NCBI RefSeq assembly: GCF_013389455.1
Contig: NZ_CP058278.1
Span: 496,001-560,000, forward strand
DNA length: 64,000 nucleotides
From: Flavobacterium inviolabile
Lineage (GTDB): Bacteria > Bacteroidota > Bacteroidia > Flavobacteriales > Flavobacteriaceae
Direction of reading: 5' to 3'
Shown here one piece after another: positions 28,641-38,202 of this stretch (within the stretch, counting starts at the first letter, position 1; each line of letters begins with the position of its first letter). Under the pieces are notes generated by a model, which saw only the letters and a program-made list of their open reading frames with translations, did not search any database and was not told where the DNA came from. The position numbers were made by a program, and so were the translations under genes.

Positions 28641-30140
28641 TTATTCGCTTGTTTCCCATTTATCTACTGCTGTAGTAGCCAGGGCATTACCCAATACGTT
28701 TGTCATACTTCTTGCCATATCGCAGAAATGGTCAATTGGCAGGATCAATGCGATACCTTCCGGCGGGATTCCGAACATCGCACAGGTAGCAACTACCACA
28801 ATCAGGGATGCTCTGGGTACTCCGGCAACGCCTTTACTGGTTAACATCAATACCAGAAGCATGGTCAACTGTTTTTCTATTGGCATATCAATACCATAAA
28901 CCTGGGCAATAAAAATACTGGCAAAGGTCATATACATCATACTACCATCAAGATTAAACGAATATCCCAATGGTAAGGTAAAAGACACGATTCTGCTCTG
29001 ACAGCCAAAACGCTCCAGTTCTTCAACCAGTTTCGGGAAAACCGCTTCACTGCTTGTCGTAGAAAAGGCAATCAGCAACGGACTCTTAATGCGTCGCAGT
29101 AATTCCCAAAGGCGTTTTCCTAAAATAATATAGCCAACGGTTAGCAATACTACCCACAGTAAAGCTATTCCTATTGCAAAATCCAGTAAATATTTGGCAT
29201 AAAGCCCGAAGATCTCGAATCCGTAACTGGCTACTGCCGCCGCCACTGCTCCAAAAACTCCCAAAGGCGCTACCCACATAATATAGGTAACCATTTTTAA
29301 AATAACATGCGAAATAACATCCAGTGATTTGATCATCGGTTTCGCCACACGGCCCAATGATGCCAGTGCAATTCCGAACAGGATCGAGAAAATTACAATC
29401 TGTAAAATCTCATTGGTTGCCATCGCTTCAAAAATACTTTTCGGAACCACGTGTTTCACAAACTCTTCCAATGAAAAAGACTGTGTTTTTTCCAATAACT
29501 CTCCCGCCGATGAAGTGTCCTCCATTTGAATGGATGTTCCTTTCCCGGGTTTAAGCCAGTTTACCAAGATCATCCCCAACAGTAACGACATCAGGGAAGC
29601 CGAAATAAACCATCCCATTGCCTTTGCGCCTACACGGCCTACCATTTTCATATCGCCCATTTTCGCAATCCCCACCACAAGTGTGGAAAATACTAACGGT
29701 GCAATAATCATCTGAACCAGGCGGATAAAGATCGTTCCCAGTAATTTTATCTTCTCAGAAAATGAATCAATATTATCGATTGCGGTAACCGATTCGTTTT
29801 TTGACTTAAACGTTTTATCTAATTTTAAATTGTTGTTCTTTGCCAGAATTGCAGGAACAAAAGCGATCTTTTTTCCGGTTACCACCAAAGGCATCACCTC
29901 AGCATCCGGAGCAAGCGTTTTTTGAAATTCTTTATATTCAAGACTGTCTTTTACGACAAACACTTTTTGAGTATGTTTTACCCCATCATTTGTTAAAAAA
30001 ACAAGTTCATCTTCACCTTGTTTTGCAGGGGTATACCGCAGCGTATTTCCTTTTCCGAAAGAGTTTACCAGAAACCCCAGAAGTATCCCTAATATTAATG
30101 ATATGATAATCGCAATAAACAGTTTGTTGTTACTTTTCAC
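28641..30140 (-). CDS. Dicarboxylate/amino acid:cation symporter
   Basis: 499 residues of the DAACS family (GltP/DctA), which imports glutamate, aspartate or C4-dicarboxylates with Na+ or H+. Family signatures: the serine-rich hairpin AFSTTSSEAVFPKL, NLDGSMMYMTFASIFIAQ in TM7, and the C-terminal DHFCDMARSMTNVLGN. The protein is longer than E. coli GltP because of an insertion of roughly 90 residues between the first two helices (about 30-125), seen in Bacteroidota members. Exact substrate unknown. Confidence 0.92.
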   Translation of the reverse strand: MKSNNKLFIAIIISLILGILLGFLVNSFGKGNTLRYTPAKQGEDELVFLTNDGVKHTQKVFVVKDSLEYKEFQKTLAPDAEVMPLVVTGKKIAFVPAILAKNNNLKLDKTFKSKNESVTAIDNIDSFSEKIKLLGTIFIRLVQMIIAPLVFSTLVVGIAKMGDMKMVGRVGAKAMGWFISASLMSLLLGMILVNWLKPGKGTSIQMEDTSSAGELLEKTQSFSLEEFVKHVVPKSIFEAMATNEILQIVIFSILFGIALASLGRVAKPMIKSLDVISHVILKMVTYIMWVAPLGVFGAVAAAVASYGFEIFGLYAKYLLDFAIGIALLWVVLLTVGYIILGKRLWELLRRIKSPLLIAFSTTSSEAVFPKLVEELERFGCQSRIVSFTLPLGYSFNLDGSMMYMTFASIFIAQVYGIDMPIEKQLTMLLVLMLTSKGVAGVPRASLIVVVATCAMFGIPPEGIALILPIDHFCDMARSMTNVLGNALATTAVDKWETSE

Positions 30141-30398
30141 GTGCCGATAATTTTAGTCCGTGAAAATAGTTATATTTTTCCAAACTTTCCGCCCCTGTTT
30201 TCATAAAAAGCGAATTTAACACCCTCTTTTGGCTTCTTTTTTTACAACTAATTTAAAAAAAAGCCCCCTATACCAATTTACCAAAACAAAAAGATAAGAT
30301 TAAGATAAGGTTCACTTATGCGCTTTTTTATTTTAATTAAATGAAAATGTTAAAATACCTTTGTTATACCATGAATTAACCTAAAACACTACCAACTT

Positions 30399-33300
30399 AT
30401 GAAGCGTAAATTACTTTCGTTTGCTTTATTAGCAATAACAAGTTTTTCCTTTGCCCAAAGCGGAAACTCTTTCTGGAAAGTGTCTTCAAAAAAAAGTAGC
30501 CAGACTACTTTTGAAAAAAGAGCACCACTTCCTACAAAAAACTTGTTTGATCTTGATGTCAGCGGACTAAAAACAGCCTTGTTAAAATCGCCGGACAGAT
30601 CCTTAACCTATGCAAAATCAACGGTAATAATCGCCTTTCCAAATGCCGATGGTGAACTGGAGCGATTCCGCATGACCGAAGCCTCCGTTTTTGCACCGGA
30701 ACTTGCCGCGCGTTATCCGGAAATAAAATCATATATTGGTCAGGGAGTCGACGATCCGTCTGCCATTATCCGCATCAGCGTTTCGCCACTTGGCATCCAG
30801 AGTATGCGAACAGCTGCCGATAAGCAAACGGTTTTTATAGAGCCTTTTTCTACCGATTTAAAAACATATTCCATTTACAAACGTTCCGACAAAGTAGCCG
30901 GATTTACAAAATTTGAATGTGAAGTGCTGGATCATGCCATGTCCAAAGTTGGCGGCTCCGGAGAAGCTTTACGTCCTAATGCAGACGACAGCACGTTGCG
31001 GACTTACCGCCTGGCCATGTCTGTAACCGGAGAATACACCACTTACCACGGCGGAACAAAAGCCCTGGCCTTAGCCGCTATTAACAACACCATGACCCGT
31101 GTGAACGGTGTTTTTGAAATGGATTTCGGCGTACGGATGGTTTTAATTGCCAATACCGATGCGGTAATCTACACCAGTGCAGGCAGCGATCCGTACGGAA
31201 GTACCGATGCCAATTACAACTCTGAATTACAATCCACTCTAACCAGTGTTATCGGAGCAGCCAATTATGATATCGGGCATTTAATGTCGGCTATCGGAAA
31301 CAACGGTAATGCCGGCTGTATTGGCTGTGTTTGTAAATCCAATAAAGGAAGCGGGTTTACCACCAGTACCATTCCGGTGGGTGACAATTTTGATATTGAT
31401 TTCGTAGCCCACGAAATGGGACATCAGTTTGGTGCGAACCACACCTTTACATTCAGCAATGAAGGAACCGGTGTACAAAACGAACCGGGAAGCGGAACCA
31501 CCATCATGGGCTATGCCGGAATTACCGGAGCAACCGATGTACAGGCACACAGCGACCCGTTCTTCCATGCCGTAAGCATACAGCAGGTAACCAATTATAT
31601 CAAAACAACAACCTGTCAGACCAATACCGCAACCGGAAATGCGGTTCCTACAGCCGATGCCGGAGCCGACTATACGATTCCGAAAGGAACGCCTTTTATG
31701 CTAACCGGAGCCGGAACCGATGCCAATGGCGACACTTTGACCTACTGCTGGGAACAAATGAATTCCGGAACCTCAACCACAACATACCCGAGTGTAACCG
31801 CTACATCCGGACCAGCCTTTAAATCATTTATACCAACCACATCGGGCGTACGTTATTTCCCGCAGCTGTCTACCGTTAAAACCGGAGCCACCTCATGGAA
31901 ATGGGAAGCAGTACCAAATGTTGCCCGAACAATGAACTTCCGTCTAACCGTTCGCGACAATCGCGCCGGCGGACCGGCAAACAACAGTGACGATATGGTC
32001 GTTACCGTTAATGCCACAGCCGGACCATTTACCGTAAGCGCACCCAATACAGCCGTATCCTGGGCAGCCGGTTCGACACAAACCGTAACCTGGAATGTAG
32101 CCGGAACAACCGCTAATGGTGTAAATGCTGCCAATGTGGACATCCTGTTATCAACAGACGGCGGTAATACCTACCCTATCACAATACTGGCAGGAACACC
32201 AAACGACGGTACACAAGCCATCACCGTACCGAATAATCCGGGAACACAAAACCGGATCATGGTAAAAGGCTCCAATCATATCTTCTTTGATATCTCCAAT
32301 GTAAACTTTACCATTACCGGCGGCACTGGCGGCGATACTCAGGCTCCTACTGCGCCAACAAGCTTAGCCGCTTCCGGAACAACGCAAACCACAACCAATC
32401 TTTCCTGGACAGCCGCTACAGATAACGTAGCCGTAACCGGATATGATGTTTACAGAGGAACAACATTGTTAACAACGGTAACCACAACTACCTATACTGC
32501 TACCGGACTTACTGCGAATACGGCCTATACTTTTTCCGTAAAAGCAAAAGATGCAGCCGGGAATATCTCTGCAGAAAGCAACATCGTAAACGTAACCACC
32601 TTACCGGCTACTGCTGCGTATTGTACCTCTAAAGGAAACAGCGTTGCCGACGAATATATCGGACGTGTGCAGTTAGGAACCATCAACAACGCTTCGACCG
32701 GAGGAACGGGGTATTCCGATTTCACCAGTATTTCCACAAACCTGTCAAAAGGAACTGCCTATACCATTACCGTAACACCAACATGGACCGGAACGGCCTA
32801 TGCGGAAGGTTTCGCTGTATGGATTGACTATAATGGCGACAAGGACTTTGACGATGCCGGAGAATTGGTTTGGAGCAGAACCGCTTCGACTGCCACACCG
32901 GCAACCGGAACTTTCACAATACCGGCAACAGCAATTACCGGAGCAACCAGAATGCGTGTTTCAATGAAATACAACGGGGTTCCAACAGCATGTGAAGCCT
33001 TCTCATACGGAGAAGTGGAAGATTATACCGTGAACCTGCAAACCGGAGGCACCACACCGGTTACTTATTGTACTTCTAAAGGAAACAGTGTTTCCGACGA
33101 ATATATCGGACGTGTGCAGCTAGGAACCATCAACAACGCTTCGACCGGAGGAACGGGTTATTCCGATTTCACCAGCATTTCCACAAATCTTGTAAAAAGT
33201 TCTTCCAATACCATTACGGTAACACCAACATGGACCGGTACCGCTTATTCCGAAGGATATGCCGTTTGGATCGACTACAATCAGGATGGTGATTTTGCCG

Positions 33301-33752
33301 ACAGCGGAGAGTTAGTATGGAGCAAAACCGCTTCTACCGCCACACCGGCAACCGGTTCATTCACCGTTCCGGCTACGGCTTTGAGCGGCGCGACCAGAAT
33401 GCGTGTTTCAATGAAATACAATGCTGTTCCAACATCCTGCGAGGCCTTCTCTTACGGAGAAGTGGAAGATTACACGGTGAATATCGTAAACGCGGCTAAA
33501 GAAGACGGCTTCGGAAGAGGCAATACCATAGCCGACATCCAGCTGTATCCGAATCCAACCAGCGATATTTTAAACATCACAGCTGTTTCAGAAAAAGCAA
33601 CGTTCCGAATCTTCAACCTTTTAGGACAGGAAGTAATGAACGGAAGCATAAACAACAACATTGTTAATGTGAACACCATCACTTCCGGAAATTATATTCT
33701 GGAAATAAATGATAACAACACTGTTGTCAGCAAACGTTTTATCAAGCGATAA
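30399..33752 (+). CDS. Reprolysin-like zinc metalloprotease with GEVED repeats, T9SS cargo
   Basis: 1117 residues. Signal peptide; propeptide-like region to about residue 190; a zinc protease domain with [11 protein letters not shown] (His338, Glu339, His342, His348) and Met-turn TIMGYAG. Then come a PKD-like/Ig region (about 420-640), an Fn3 domain (about 650-735), two near-identical GEVED domains (about 742-880 and 890-1029) and a T9SS type A sorting domain ([12 protein letters not shown] to VSKRFIKR). It is likely secreted and active on extracellular protein. A -7-like TACCTTTG lies at 30356-30363. The tandem GEVED units come from a recent 447-base duplication. Confidence 0.93.
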   Translation: MKRKLLSFALLAITSFSFAQSGNSFWKVSSKKSSQTTFEKRAPLPTKNLFDLDVSGLKTALLKSPDRSLTYAKSTVIIAFPNADGELERFRMTEASVFAPELAARYPEIKSYIGQGVDDPSAIIRISVSPLGIQSMRTAADKQTVFIEPFSTDLKTYSIYKRSDKVAGFTKFECEVLDHAMSKVGGSGEALRPNADDSTLRTYRLAMSVTGEYTTYHGGTKALALAAINNTMTRVNGVFEMDFGVRMVLIANTDAVIYTSAGSDPYGSTDANYNSELQSTLTSVIGAANYDIGHLMSAIGNNGNAGCIGCVCKSNKGSGFTTSTIPVGDNFDIDFVAHEMGHQFGANHTFTFSNEGTGVQNEPGSGTTIMGYAGITGATDVQAHSDPFFHAVSIQQVTNYIKTTTCQTNTATGNAVPTADAGADYTIPKGTPFMLTGAGTDANGDTLTYCWEQMNSGTSTTTYPSVTATSGPAFKSFIPTTSGVRYFPQLSTVKTGATSWKWEAVPNVARTMNFRLTVRDNRAGGPANNSDDMVVTVNATAGPFTVSAPNTAVSWAAGSTQTVTWNVAGTTANGVNAANVDILLSTDGGNTYPITILAGTPNDGTQAITVPNNPGTQNRIMVKGSNHIFFDISNVNFTITGGTGGDTQAPTAPTSLAASGTTQTTTNLSWTAATDNVAVTGYDVYRGTTLLTTVTTTTYTATGLTANTAYTFSVKAKDAAGNISAESNIVNVTTLPATAAYCTSKGNSVADEYIGRVQLGTINNASTGGTGYSDFTSISTNLSKGTAYTITVTPTWTGTAYAEGFAVWIDYNGDKDFDDAGELVWSRTASTATPATGTFTIPATAITGATRMRVSMKYNGVPTACEAFSYGEVEDYTVNLQTGGTTPVTYCTSKGNSVSDEYIGRVQLGTINNASTGGTGYSDFTSISTNLVKSSSNTITVTPTWTGTAYSEGYAVWIDYNQDGDFADSGELVWSKTASTATPATGSFTVPATALSGATRMRVSMKYNAVPTSCEAFSYGEVEDYTVNIVNAAKEDGFGRGNTIADIQLYPNPTSDILNITAVSEKATFRIFNLLGQEVMNGSINNNIVNVNTITSGNYILEINDNNTVVSKRFIKR
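32619..33485 (+). repeat. Tandem 447-base repeat encoding two GEVED domains
   Basis: Copies begin at 32619 and 33066 and keep phase throughout. DNA identity is high in the first 120 bases (TCTAAAGGAAACAG, CGAATATATCGGACGTGTGC in both) and near the ends. Confidence 0.9.
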
Positions 33753-33773
33753 GTTTAAAACCGATTGATTCCT

Positions 33774-33809
33774 GAAAGCGACCTTAACTACATAAGGTCG
33801 CTTTTTTTT
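33774..33809 (+). terminator. Terminator of the metalloprotease gene
   Basis: GAAAGCGACCTTA / TAAGGTCGC stem followed by a run of eight T. Confidence 0.85.
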
Positions 33810-33882
33810 ACGGCACAACCTCCTTTCGGATAGCAATAAAATGTTTACTTTTAAGGTTTCTTTTTAAAAAAATAAATACCCA

Positions 33883-35784
33883 ATGAAAAAACTCCTTATT
33901 TTAACCCTTGGTATGATGGGACTAACAGCCGCAGCACAAGAGACCTTAACACCGGATTTACTCTGGAAATTAGGCAGACTTTCCCCTATCGGGATTTCTA
34001 AAGACGGGAAGAATATTGTTTATAAAGTGGCAACTCCTTCTATTGAAGAGAACAAATCCAACGCTAAATACTACACCATTCCTGTTAATGGCGGTGTTGC
34101 AACAGAAGTTCCGGATGTAAAAGACCTGGTTGCCGACAAAAACCTGTCGCCGGATGGCAAATACATCCTGTCACACAAAGAAGTAAAAGTATCCCGGGTA
34201 TTAGGAAAAGATTTTTATCCGGAACTAAAAAAATCGGAAGCTCAAATTTATAACGAACTGGATTACCGCCATTGGGATACCTGGAATGACGGAACACACA
34301 ACCACGTTTTTTATGCTGAAAATGCCGATAAGGCAAAAGCGATCGACATCATGAAAGACGAACCGTATGATTCACCTCAAAAACCTTTCGGTGGTGATGA
34401 AGATTATATCTGGTCACATGACGGTTCAAAAATCATTTATGTTTCCAAAAAACAATACGGAACCAACTATGCGATCAGCACCAATACTGATCTGTACGAA
34501 TATGACATCAACACTAAAAAAACAAGAAACCTTACCGATGAAAACATGGGATACGATACGCATCCGATGCTTTCACCAAATGGTGACTTAACGTGGCTGC
34601 AAATGAAGCGCGACGGCTATGAGGCCGATAAAAATGACATTATCGTACGCTACAAAGAAAAAGACATCAATTTAACCGCAGCCTGGGACGGAACTGTGGA
34701 CAGTTTTAAATGGAGTGCCGATGGTAAAAAGGTATATTTCATTGCCGCTGTTGACGGAACCAAACAACTTTTTGAAGTAAACTTCCCGGGACTGACTAAA
34801 ATCGCTGTTCGCGTGACGCAAATTACAAATGGTGATTTCGATGTTAGCGAACTTATTGGTGTTTCCGGAAACAATGCTATTGTTACGAGAACCGACATGA
34901 ATCATGCGCCGGAAATTTATGCTTATGATTTAAAGAAAAAAACATGGAAACAGCTAACTACTGTTAACAACGATCTTTATGGCAAACTGACTTTAGGTAA
35001 AACCGAAAGACGTTATGTAACCACAACAGACGGTAAAAAAATGCTGGTATGGGTGATTTTACCGCCAAACTTCGACAAGACTAAAAAATACCCTACGTTA
35101 TTATATTGCCAGGGCGGACCGCAATCGGCTTTAACACAAAGCTATTCTTTCCGTTGGAATTTCTCCCTGATGGCTTCACAGGGTTATATCATTGTAGCGC
35201 CTAACCGTCGCGGTATGCCGGGCCATGGGGTGCAGTGGAATGAACAGATCAGTAAAGACTGGGGCGGACAGGTAATGGACGATTATCTTTCGGCTATTGA
35301 CGATATGGCAAAAGAGTCTTATGTGGACAAAACCCGTTTGGGAGCTGTTGGCGCGAGCTACGGAGGATATTCGGTATTCTACCTTGCCGGTATTCACAAA
35401 AACCGTTTTAAAACATTCATCTCACACTGTGGTGTGTACAACCTGGAAAGCATGTATGGTACCACCGAAGAAGTATTCTTCAACAACTGGGATCATGGCG
35501 GGCCTTACTGGCAGGAAAACAATGTAGTTGCACAAAAGGCTTACAACCAGTTTAACCCTATAAAACTGGTAAACAACTGGAATACTCCAATCATGATTAT
35601 CCAGGGAGGAAAAGATTACCGTGTGCCGATCGGACAAGGACAGGAAGCCTTCCAGGCAGCACAGCTAAAAGGTATTAAGAGCCGTTTTATGTATTTCCCG
35701 GAAGAAAACCACTGGGTTACAAAACCTCAAAATGCTTTGGTATGGCAGCGTGAATTCTTTAAATGGTTAAAAGAAACATTATAA
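33883..35784 (+). CDS. S9 family peptidase (DPP IV / acylaminoacyl-peptidase type), exported
   Basis: 633 residues with a signal peptide (LILTLGMMGLTAAAQ). The N-terminal beta-propeller (about 25-370) shows WD40-like strands such as DGKNIVYKV and SPDGKYIL. The C-terminal alpha/beta hydrolase has the nucleophile Ser in GASYGGYS, Asp in GGKDYRVP and His in EENHWV. It releases dipeptides or longer peptides from N-termini, probably in the periplasm. It lies downstream of another secreted protease but is separated by a terminator. The ATG is followed directly by the signal peptide. Confidence 0.94.
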   Translation: MKKLLILTLGMMGLTAAAQETLTPDLLWKLGRLSPIGISKDGKNIVYKVATPSIEENKSNAKYYTIPVNGGVATEVPDVKDLVADKNLSPDGKYILSHKEVKVSRVLGKDFYPELKKSEAQIYNELDYRHWDTWNDGTHNHVFYAENADKAKAIDIMKDEPYDSPQKPFGGDEDYIWSHDGSKIIYVSKKQYGTNYAISTNTDLYEYDINTKKTRNLTDENMGYDTHPMLSPNGDLTWLQMKRDGYEADKNDIIVRYKEKDINLTAAWDGTVDSFKWSADGKKVYFIAAVDGTKQLFEVNFPGLTKIAVRVTQITNGDFDVSELIGVSGNNAIVTRTDMNHAPEIYAYDLKKKTWKQLTTVNNDLYGKLTLGKTERRYVTTTDGKKMLVWVILPPNFDKTKKYPTLLYCQGGPQSALTQSYSFRWNFSLMASQGYIIVAPNRRGMPGHGVQWNEQISKDWGGQVMDDYLSAIDDMAKESYVDKTRLGAVGASYGGYSVFYLAGIHKNRFKTFISHCGVYNLESMYGTTEEVFFNNWDHGGPYWQENNVVAQKAYNQFNPIKLVNNWNTPIMIIQGGKDYRVPIGQGQEAFQAAQLKGIKSRFMYFPEENHWVTKPQNALVWQREFFKWLKETL

Positions 35785-35790
35785 AATAAA

Positions 35791-35819
35791 AAATCCCTCA
35801 GGTAATTCCTGAGGGATTT
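35791..35819. terminator. Bidirectional terminator
   Basis: Perfect AAATCCCTCAGG / CCTGAGGGATTT hairpin between convergent genes. Confidence 0.9.
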
Positions 35820-35839
35820 CTTTTTAAGGTTGTATTCAA

Positions 35840-36682
35840 CTATTTTTTAACCATCTTGAACGTCTCTTTACCGGCTCCGGTATTTGCCTGAACAACGTAG
35901 TTACCGCTGGCCAGACCGGAAATGTCGATTTGTCCTTCATTAGCATTCACTTTCGTTTCAAGTACTTTTTGACCTAAAAGGTTAAACACCGCTACGTCTG
36001 AAACCGTTTCATGACTGGAAAAATGCAATACATTTTCTGCCGGATTCGGATAATATTTAACGACTGCTGCTTTTTCGAATTCGCTGGTTGCAAGAACACC
36101 ATTCACCACCAAAGCATCTACTGTAGTCGAATAACCATAATCGGTTTCTACCTCAACAGCGATCTGATATGTTGCAGAAGGATCCGGAAGTGCAATATCT
36201 CCCGAAGAAGTCCAGGCAGTAACATTAGAATGGAATTCTGCAATTTGTACCCAGGCAGAAGTAGCAGAAGTTCTGTAAAAGATTCGCAACCAGTTTTGAT
36301 CCGGATTCCAATAAGGATTTCTGAAATGGAAACTTACCGTAGGGTTTGTCACACCGGATAAGTTCAATACCGGGCTCACTAATTTCGTCTTATCAAAAAG
36401 ATGGGAAGTTCCCGGGTAATTGGCAAATTTCACGCCTTCATAAGCACTCACTCCTGTTCCGCCTGTAGAAGGCGAGGTAGCAAATGTCCATGACATATTA
36501 TTCACTTCATAAATCTGAGTCCAGCTGCCGCGGGTTGGCGAACTGTCTTCAAATGTTTCCATCCAGGGAAAAGTGGAAATCTGGGCATTCGCCGCAACAG
36601 TAAAAACAAATAGTAAAACAGTCAGGCTGCACTGTTTTAAGAAAGGGGTAAAAAACAAATGCTTGGGATAGTTTTGCTTCAT
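35840..36682 (-). CDS. Secreted protein with T9SS sorting domain
   Basis: 280 residues. A signal peptide (VLLFVFTVAANAQ, about residue 34) is preceded by an unusually long basic N-terminal stretch. The body (about 40-190) is beta-rich and resembles a choice-of-anchor-J/MAM-like domain (FPWMETFEDSSP, KLVSPVLNLSG, FHFRNPYWN). Residues about 205-280 are a type A T9SS sorting domain (YYPNPAENVLHF, FNLLGQKVLETK, KMVKK). It is likely a surface or secreted binding protein; the target is unknown. Its upstream region is cut off by the IS3 element about 150 bases away. Confidence 0.85.
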   Translation of the reverse strand: MKQNYPKHLFFTPFLKQCSLTVLLFVFTVAANAQISTFPWMETFEDSSPTRGSWTQIYEVNNMSWTFATSPSTGGTGVSAYEGVKFANYPGTSHLFDKTKLVSPVLNLSGVTNPTVSFHFRNPYWNPDQNWLRIFYRTSATSAWVQIAEFHSNVTAWTSSGDIALPDPSATYQIAVEVETDYGYSTTVDALVVNGVLATSEFEKAAVVKYYPNPAENVLHFSSHETVSDVAVFNLLGQKVLETKVNANEGQIDISGLASGNYVVQANTGAGKETFKMVKK

Positions 36683-36838
36683 AATTAATGATTTTTAATT
36701 TATTAATATTATTTCAAATGTATTAAAATTTTTATAATACAACAGAAAAACAAACTTTTTCATAAACTATCAATAAAAAACAATTCACAAAAATCACAAA
36801 ACTCTAAAGAATAGTCCCAAAACATTGTTTTTATGAGT

Positions 36839-36858
36839 CGTCCTAAAATAGGTTGACA
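36839..36858 (+). repeat. IS3 left inverted repeat
   Basis: CGTCCTAAAATAGGTTGACA, 18 of 20 identical to the opposite end. Confidence 0.85.
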
Positions 36859-36878
36859 GATTTTAGAATAAAAATATA

Positions 36879-37709
36879 TTAACCAGTCAGGTTTACCTGG
36901 CTGGTTTTTTCATGTATAAAATTAGGCGTTTTCATCATTAAACTCAAATGAGGTCTTTTAGCATTATACGTTTCTATCGCTGTTTTTATAAGCTTTCCTA
37001 AAGTCTGACCATCTTTGCATTTATAAAACAAGAATTCGTTTTTTAAAATTCCGTTTATTCTTTCAGCTAAAGCATTTTGATAACAATCATATCCGTCAGT
37101 CATAGAGGGTGTAATACCGTTTTTAGCTAATACTTCCTGATAAATTTTAGAACAATATTGTAATCCTCTATCGGAGTGATGTATCAGGGGTAATGTTGAT
37201 TTCCTATTCTGTATAGCCATTTTTAATGCCTGTACCACATTTTCAGAACTCATATCATCACTCAGCTTATACCCCATTATTTTTCTGCTATAAGCATCAG
37301 TAACTAAAGACAGATAATGGGTTTTCCGGGATGATTTGACATAAGTGATGTCGCTTACATATACCTGTTCAGGACGTTTAATCTCACACTCTTTCAAAAG
37401 ATTTTCGTACTTGTGTAGCCAATGTTTAGAATAGGTAGTTTTAGTGTAACTCTTCATTGGTTTAACAAGTAACTTCTCCCTTCTTAGATAACCAAATAAG
37501 GCATCACGACCTATCTTTACACCCTGTTGATCAAATTGCTTCGAAAGTAGGTAATATAGTTTACGTGTCCCTATACGTGGCATTTCCAATCGCAAAGAAA
37601 GAACCAGATGCTTTACTTTGAGTAACTCAGATTCCCGATCGAGGATTCTTTTTTGTTCCTGATATATAGCTTGCCTACTTATCCCAAACAATCGGCAACT
37701 TTTGGACAA
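36879..37709 (-). CDS. IS3-family transposase OrfB (catalytic)
   Basis: 276 residues from a TTG, but the frame extends upstream and is probably made mostly as an OrfAB fusion. An HTH_21 region comes first (RIGTRKLYYLLS) and then the rve integrase core. The DDE residues are Asp in YVSDITYVKS, Asp in HHSDRGLQYCS and Glu in NALAERINGILKNEF, followed by a typical C-terminal RPHLSL motif. Length and motif order agree with an intact IS3 transposase. It is on the same strand as orfA, with a two-base gap. Confidence 0.93.
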   Translation of the reverse strand: MSKSCRLFGISRQAIYQEQKRILDRESELLKVKHLVLSLRLEMPRIGTRKLYYLLSKQFDQQGVKIGRDALFGYLRREKLLVKPMKSYTKTTYSKHWLHKYENLLKECEIKRPEQVYVSDITYVKSSRKTHYLSLVTDAYSRKIMGYKLSDDMSSENVVQALKMAIQNRKSTLPLIHHSDRGLQYCSKIYQEVLAKNGITPSMTDGYDCYQNALAERINGILKNEFLFYKCKDGQTLGKLIKTAIETYNAKRPHLSLMMKTPNFIHEKTSQVNLTG

Positions 37710-37711
37710 AC

Positions 37712-38104
37712 TTATTCCTGCTCCTTCCCGGAGTCGGAAGATGGTTTGGGAGAAAACTTTTTTCGGATCTGGGTTCCGTACTGACTATCAGAAATGTCGA
37801 TCATCGTATTGAGGATCTTATTTCGAAGCTTCTCATCTGCCAGTTCTTTCTCTAATCGTTTAATAATCTGAGCCGGGGTTTCTTTAGATTTAGACATAAA
37901 TAACAGATTTGGTTTACTCCAGTCTAAGTTACCATATTTTCGAAGCCAAACCAAAACAGTACTTCTGCCTTGGATACCGTAAACAGTTTGAGCCTGTTTA
38001 TAGGTCATTTCGCCTTGTTCAACTCGGGAAACTACAGCTAATTTAAAAGCCATATTATAATCCTTTTGAGTACGCTTAACTCGCGTTGTTGTTGTGTCTT
38101 TCAT
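37712..38104 (-). CDS. IS3-family OrfA (DNA-binding)
   Basis: 130 residues from the ATG at 38104; an upstream TTG at 38125 lies inside the terminal inverted repeat and is less likely. It has a helix-turn-helix (FKLAVVSRVEQGEMTYKQAQTVYG) followed by a leucine-zipper-like helix (IIKRLEKELADEKLRNKILNT). It binds the IS ends and supplies the N-terminal part of the fused transposase when the ribosome slips at 37763-37757. Confidence 0.9.
   Translation of the reverse strand: MKDTTTTRVKRTQKDYNMAFKLAVVSRVEQGEMTYKQAQTVYGIQGRSTVLVWLRKYGNLDWSKPNLLFMSKSKETPAQIIKRLEKELADEKLRNKILNTMIDISDSQYGTQIRKKFSPKPSSDSGKEQE
37757..37763 (-). other. Programmed -1 frameshift heptamer A_AAA_AAG
   Basis: In the orfA phase the codons read CGA-AAA-AAG, placing A_AAA_AAG in slippery register. 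After a -1 slip the frame runs without a stop (VFSQTIFRLREGAGISLSK) into orfB, as in other IS3 elements. Confidence 0.8.
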
Positions 38105-38119
38105 AATAAGTCGATTTTG

Positions 38120-38139
38120 TGTCAACTTATTTCAGGACG
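38120..38139 (-). repeat. IS3 right inverted repeat
   Basis: TGTCAACTTATTTCAGGACG, the complement of the left end with two mismatches. Confidence 0.85.
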
Positions 38140-38152
38140 GGACATTATAAAG

Positions 38153-38186
38153 AAAAAAGCCCCAAAGTGTTCCTTTGAGGCTTTTT
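38153..38186 (-). terminator. Terminator of the RCC1 gene
   Basis: AAAAAAGCCCCAAAG / CTTTGAGGCTTTTTT hairpin with one mismatch, between the RCC1 stop and the IS end. Confidence 0.8.
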
Positions 38187-38202
38187 TCTTTAACAGGCAA
38201 TT

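Larger units (their letters stand above)
36839..38139 (-). mobile_element. IS3-family insertion sequence, about 1.3 kb
   Basis: The element carries orfA and orfB in -1 register with a slippery heptamer, and is bounded by inverted repeats of 20 bases with 18 matches: CGTCCTAAAATAGGTTGACA (36839-36858) against CGTCCTGAAATAAGTTGACA (complement of 38120-38139). A hairpin with a T-run (36881-36910) overlaps the orfB end on the plus strand and could block readthrough. No clear target duplication flanks it. All parts look intact, so it may be active. Confidence 0.88.
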
